DNA of 6,699 nt from DAOUJI01 sp034422875 (lineage in GTDB: Bacteria; Chloroflexota; Dehalococcoidia; Lucifugimonadales; JAGWBF01), in assembly GCA_034422875.1 (NCBI GenBank), contig DAOUJI010000068.1, positions 1 through 6,699 on the forward strand. The letters run 5' to 3'. The notes beneath the pieces are model-generated. The model had not been told where the DNA came from. It made no database searches and saw nothing but the letters and a program-made list of their open reading frames with translations. The position numbers and the translations under genes were made by a program. This document shows, piece by piece, positions 6,673-6,699 of the stretch. Position 1 is the stretch's first letter; every line of letters starts with the position of its first letter.

Positions 6673-6699
6673 GGGCGTTCTTGGTGAGGCCCCAATAGG
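6662..6699 (-). CDS. Probable C-terminal fragment of a convergent gene
   Basis: Reading leftward from the window edge, one frame gives YWGLTKNALKG followed by TGA at 6664-6662. Ten of these eleven codons end in G or C (GGC, CTC, ACC, AAG, AAC, GCC and others), which matches the codon preference of the neighbouring genes, and the peptide looks like a natural C-terminus. The other two leftward frames read proline- and arginine-rich strings. If real, the gene overlaps the MFS 3' end by 11 bp in convergent orientation. Only the tail is visible, so no family can be named, and a chance open frame of this length is easily possible. Confidence 0.35.
   Translation of the reverse strand, partial: YWGLTKNALKG
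6665..6676. terminator. Small stem-loop over the MFS stop codon
   Basis: GCCC (6665-6668) and GGGC (6673-6676) pair around TTGA, with the MFS stop codon in the loop region, followed by GTTCTT. It is too short and too poor in T to be called a firm intrinsic terminator, but it sits where the MFS transcript, and that of the possible convergent gene, should end. Confidence 0.2.

Noticed and set aside
1..6699. A new defence, mobile or biosynthetic system
   Set aside because: There are no nucleases, integrases, transposases, reverse transcriptases, repeat arrays, toxin-antitoxin pairs or biosynthetic core enzymes. Apart from the DUF1800-NHL pairing the genes belong to common families.

Overview
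The window holds five genes that can be read with good support, plus the probable last codons of a sixth. It looks like ordinary housekeeping or catabolic chromosome from a moderately GC-rich free-living bacterium (by eye in the high 50s % GC, not counted). The mix of a DUF1800 protein, an NHL-repeat propeller, a KefB/C-type antiporter, an SDR and an MFS carrier with a FYGWW-type start resembles environmental Chloroflexota (Dehalococcoidia/SAR202-like) genomes. That is an inference from gene content and style, with no marker gene here to prove it; Planctomycetota or another DUF1800-rich phylum is possible.

Layout: (1) At the left edge, a CPA2 cation:proton antiporter with a C-terminal TrkA-N domain runs rightward; its first membrane helix lies outside the window. 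(2) An SDR-family dehydrogenase runs leftward and converges on it, with only 12 bp between the stop codons. (3) A 193-196 bp divergent intergenic region holds two adjacent small dyads just upstream of the SDR and clear Shine-Dalgarno sequences for both flanking genes. (4) A complete DUF1800 protein runs rightward, followed after 62 bp by (5) an NHL-repeat beta-propeller protein. These two may share a transcript. (6) After a 121 bp gap with several inverted repeats but no clear terminator or promoter comes a 12-helix MFS transporter that starts at GTG. (7) At the right edge, a leftward reading frame with coding-like codon use ends inside the last codons of the MFS gene, so a convergent gene probably continues beyond the window.

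How the genes work together is not clear from sequence alone. The antiporter probably serves K+/pH homeostasis. The SDR and MFS carrier would fit uptake and oxidation of a small organic substrate. The DUF1800-NHL pair is the least understood part: DUF1800 genes are commonly paired with DUF1501, which is absent here, and a predicted beta-propeller takes that place. I see no rRNA, tRNA, CRISPR array, insertion sequence, phage gene, toxin-antitoxin pair or recognisable defence system. No intergenic stretch exceeds 300 bp.
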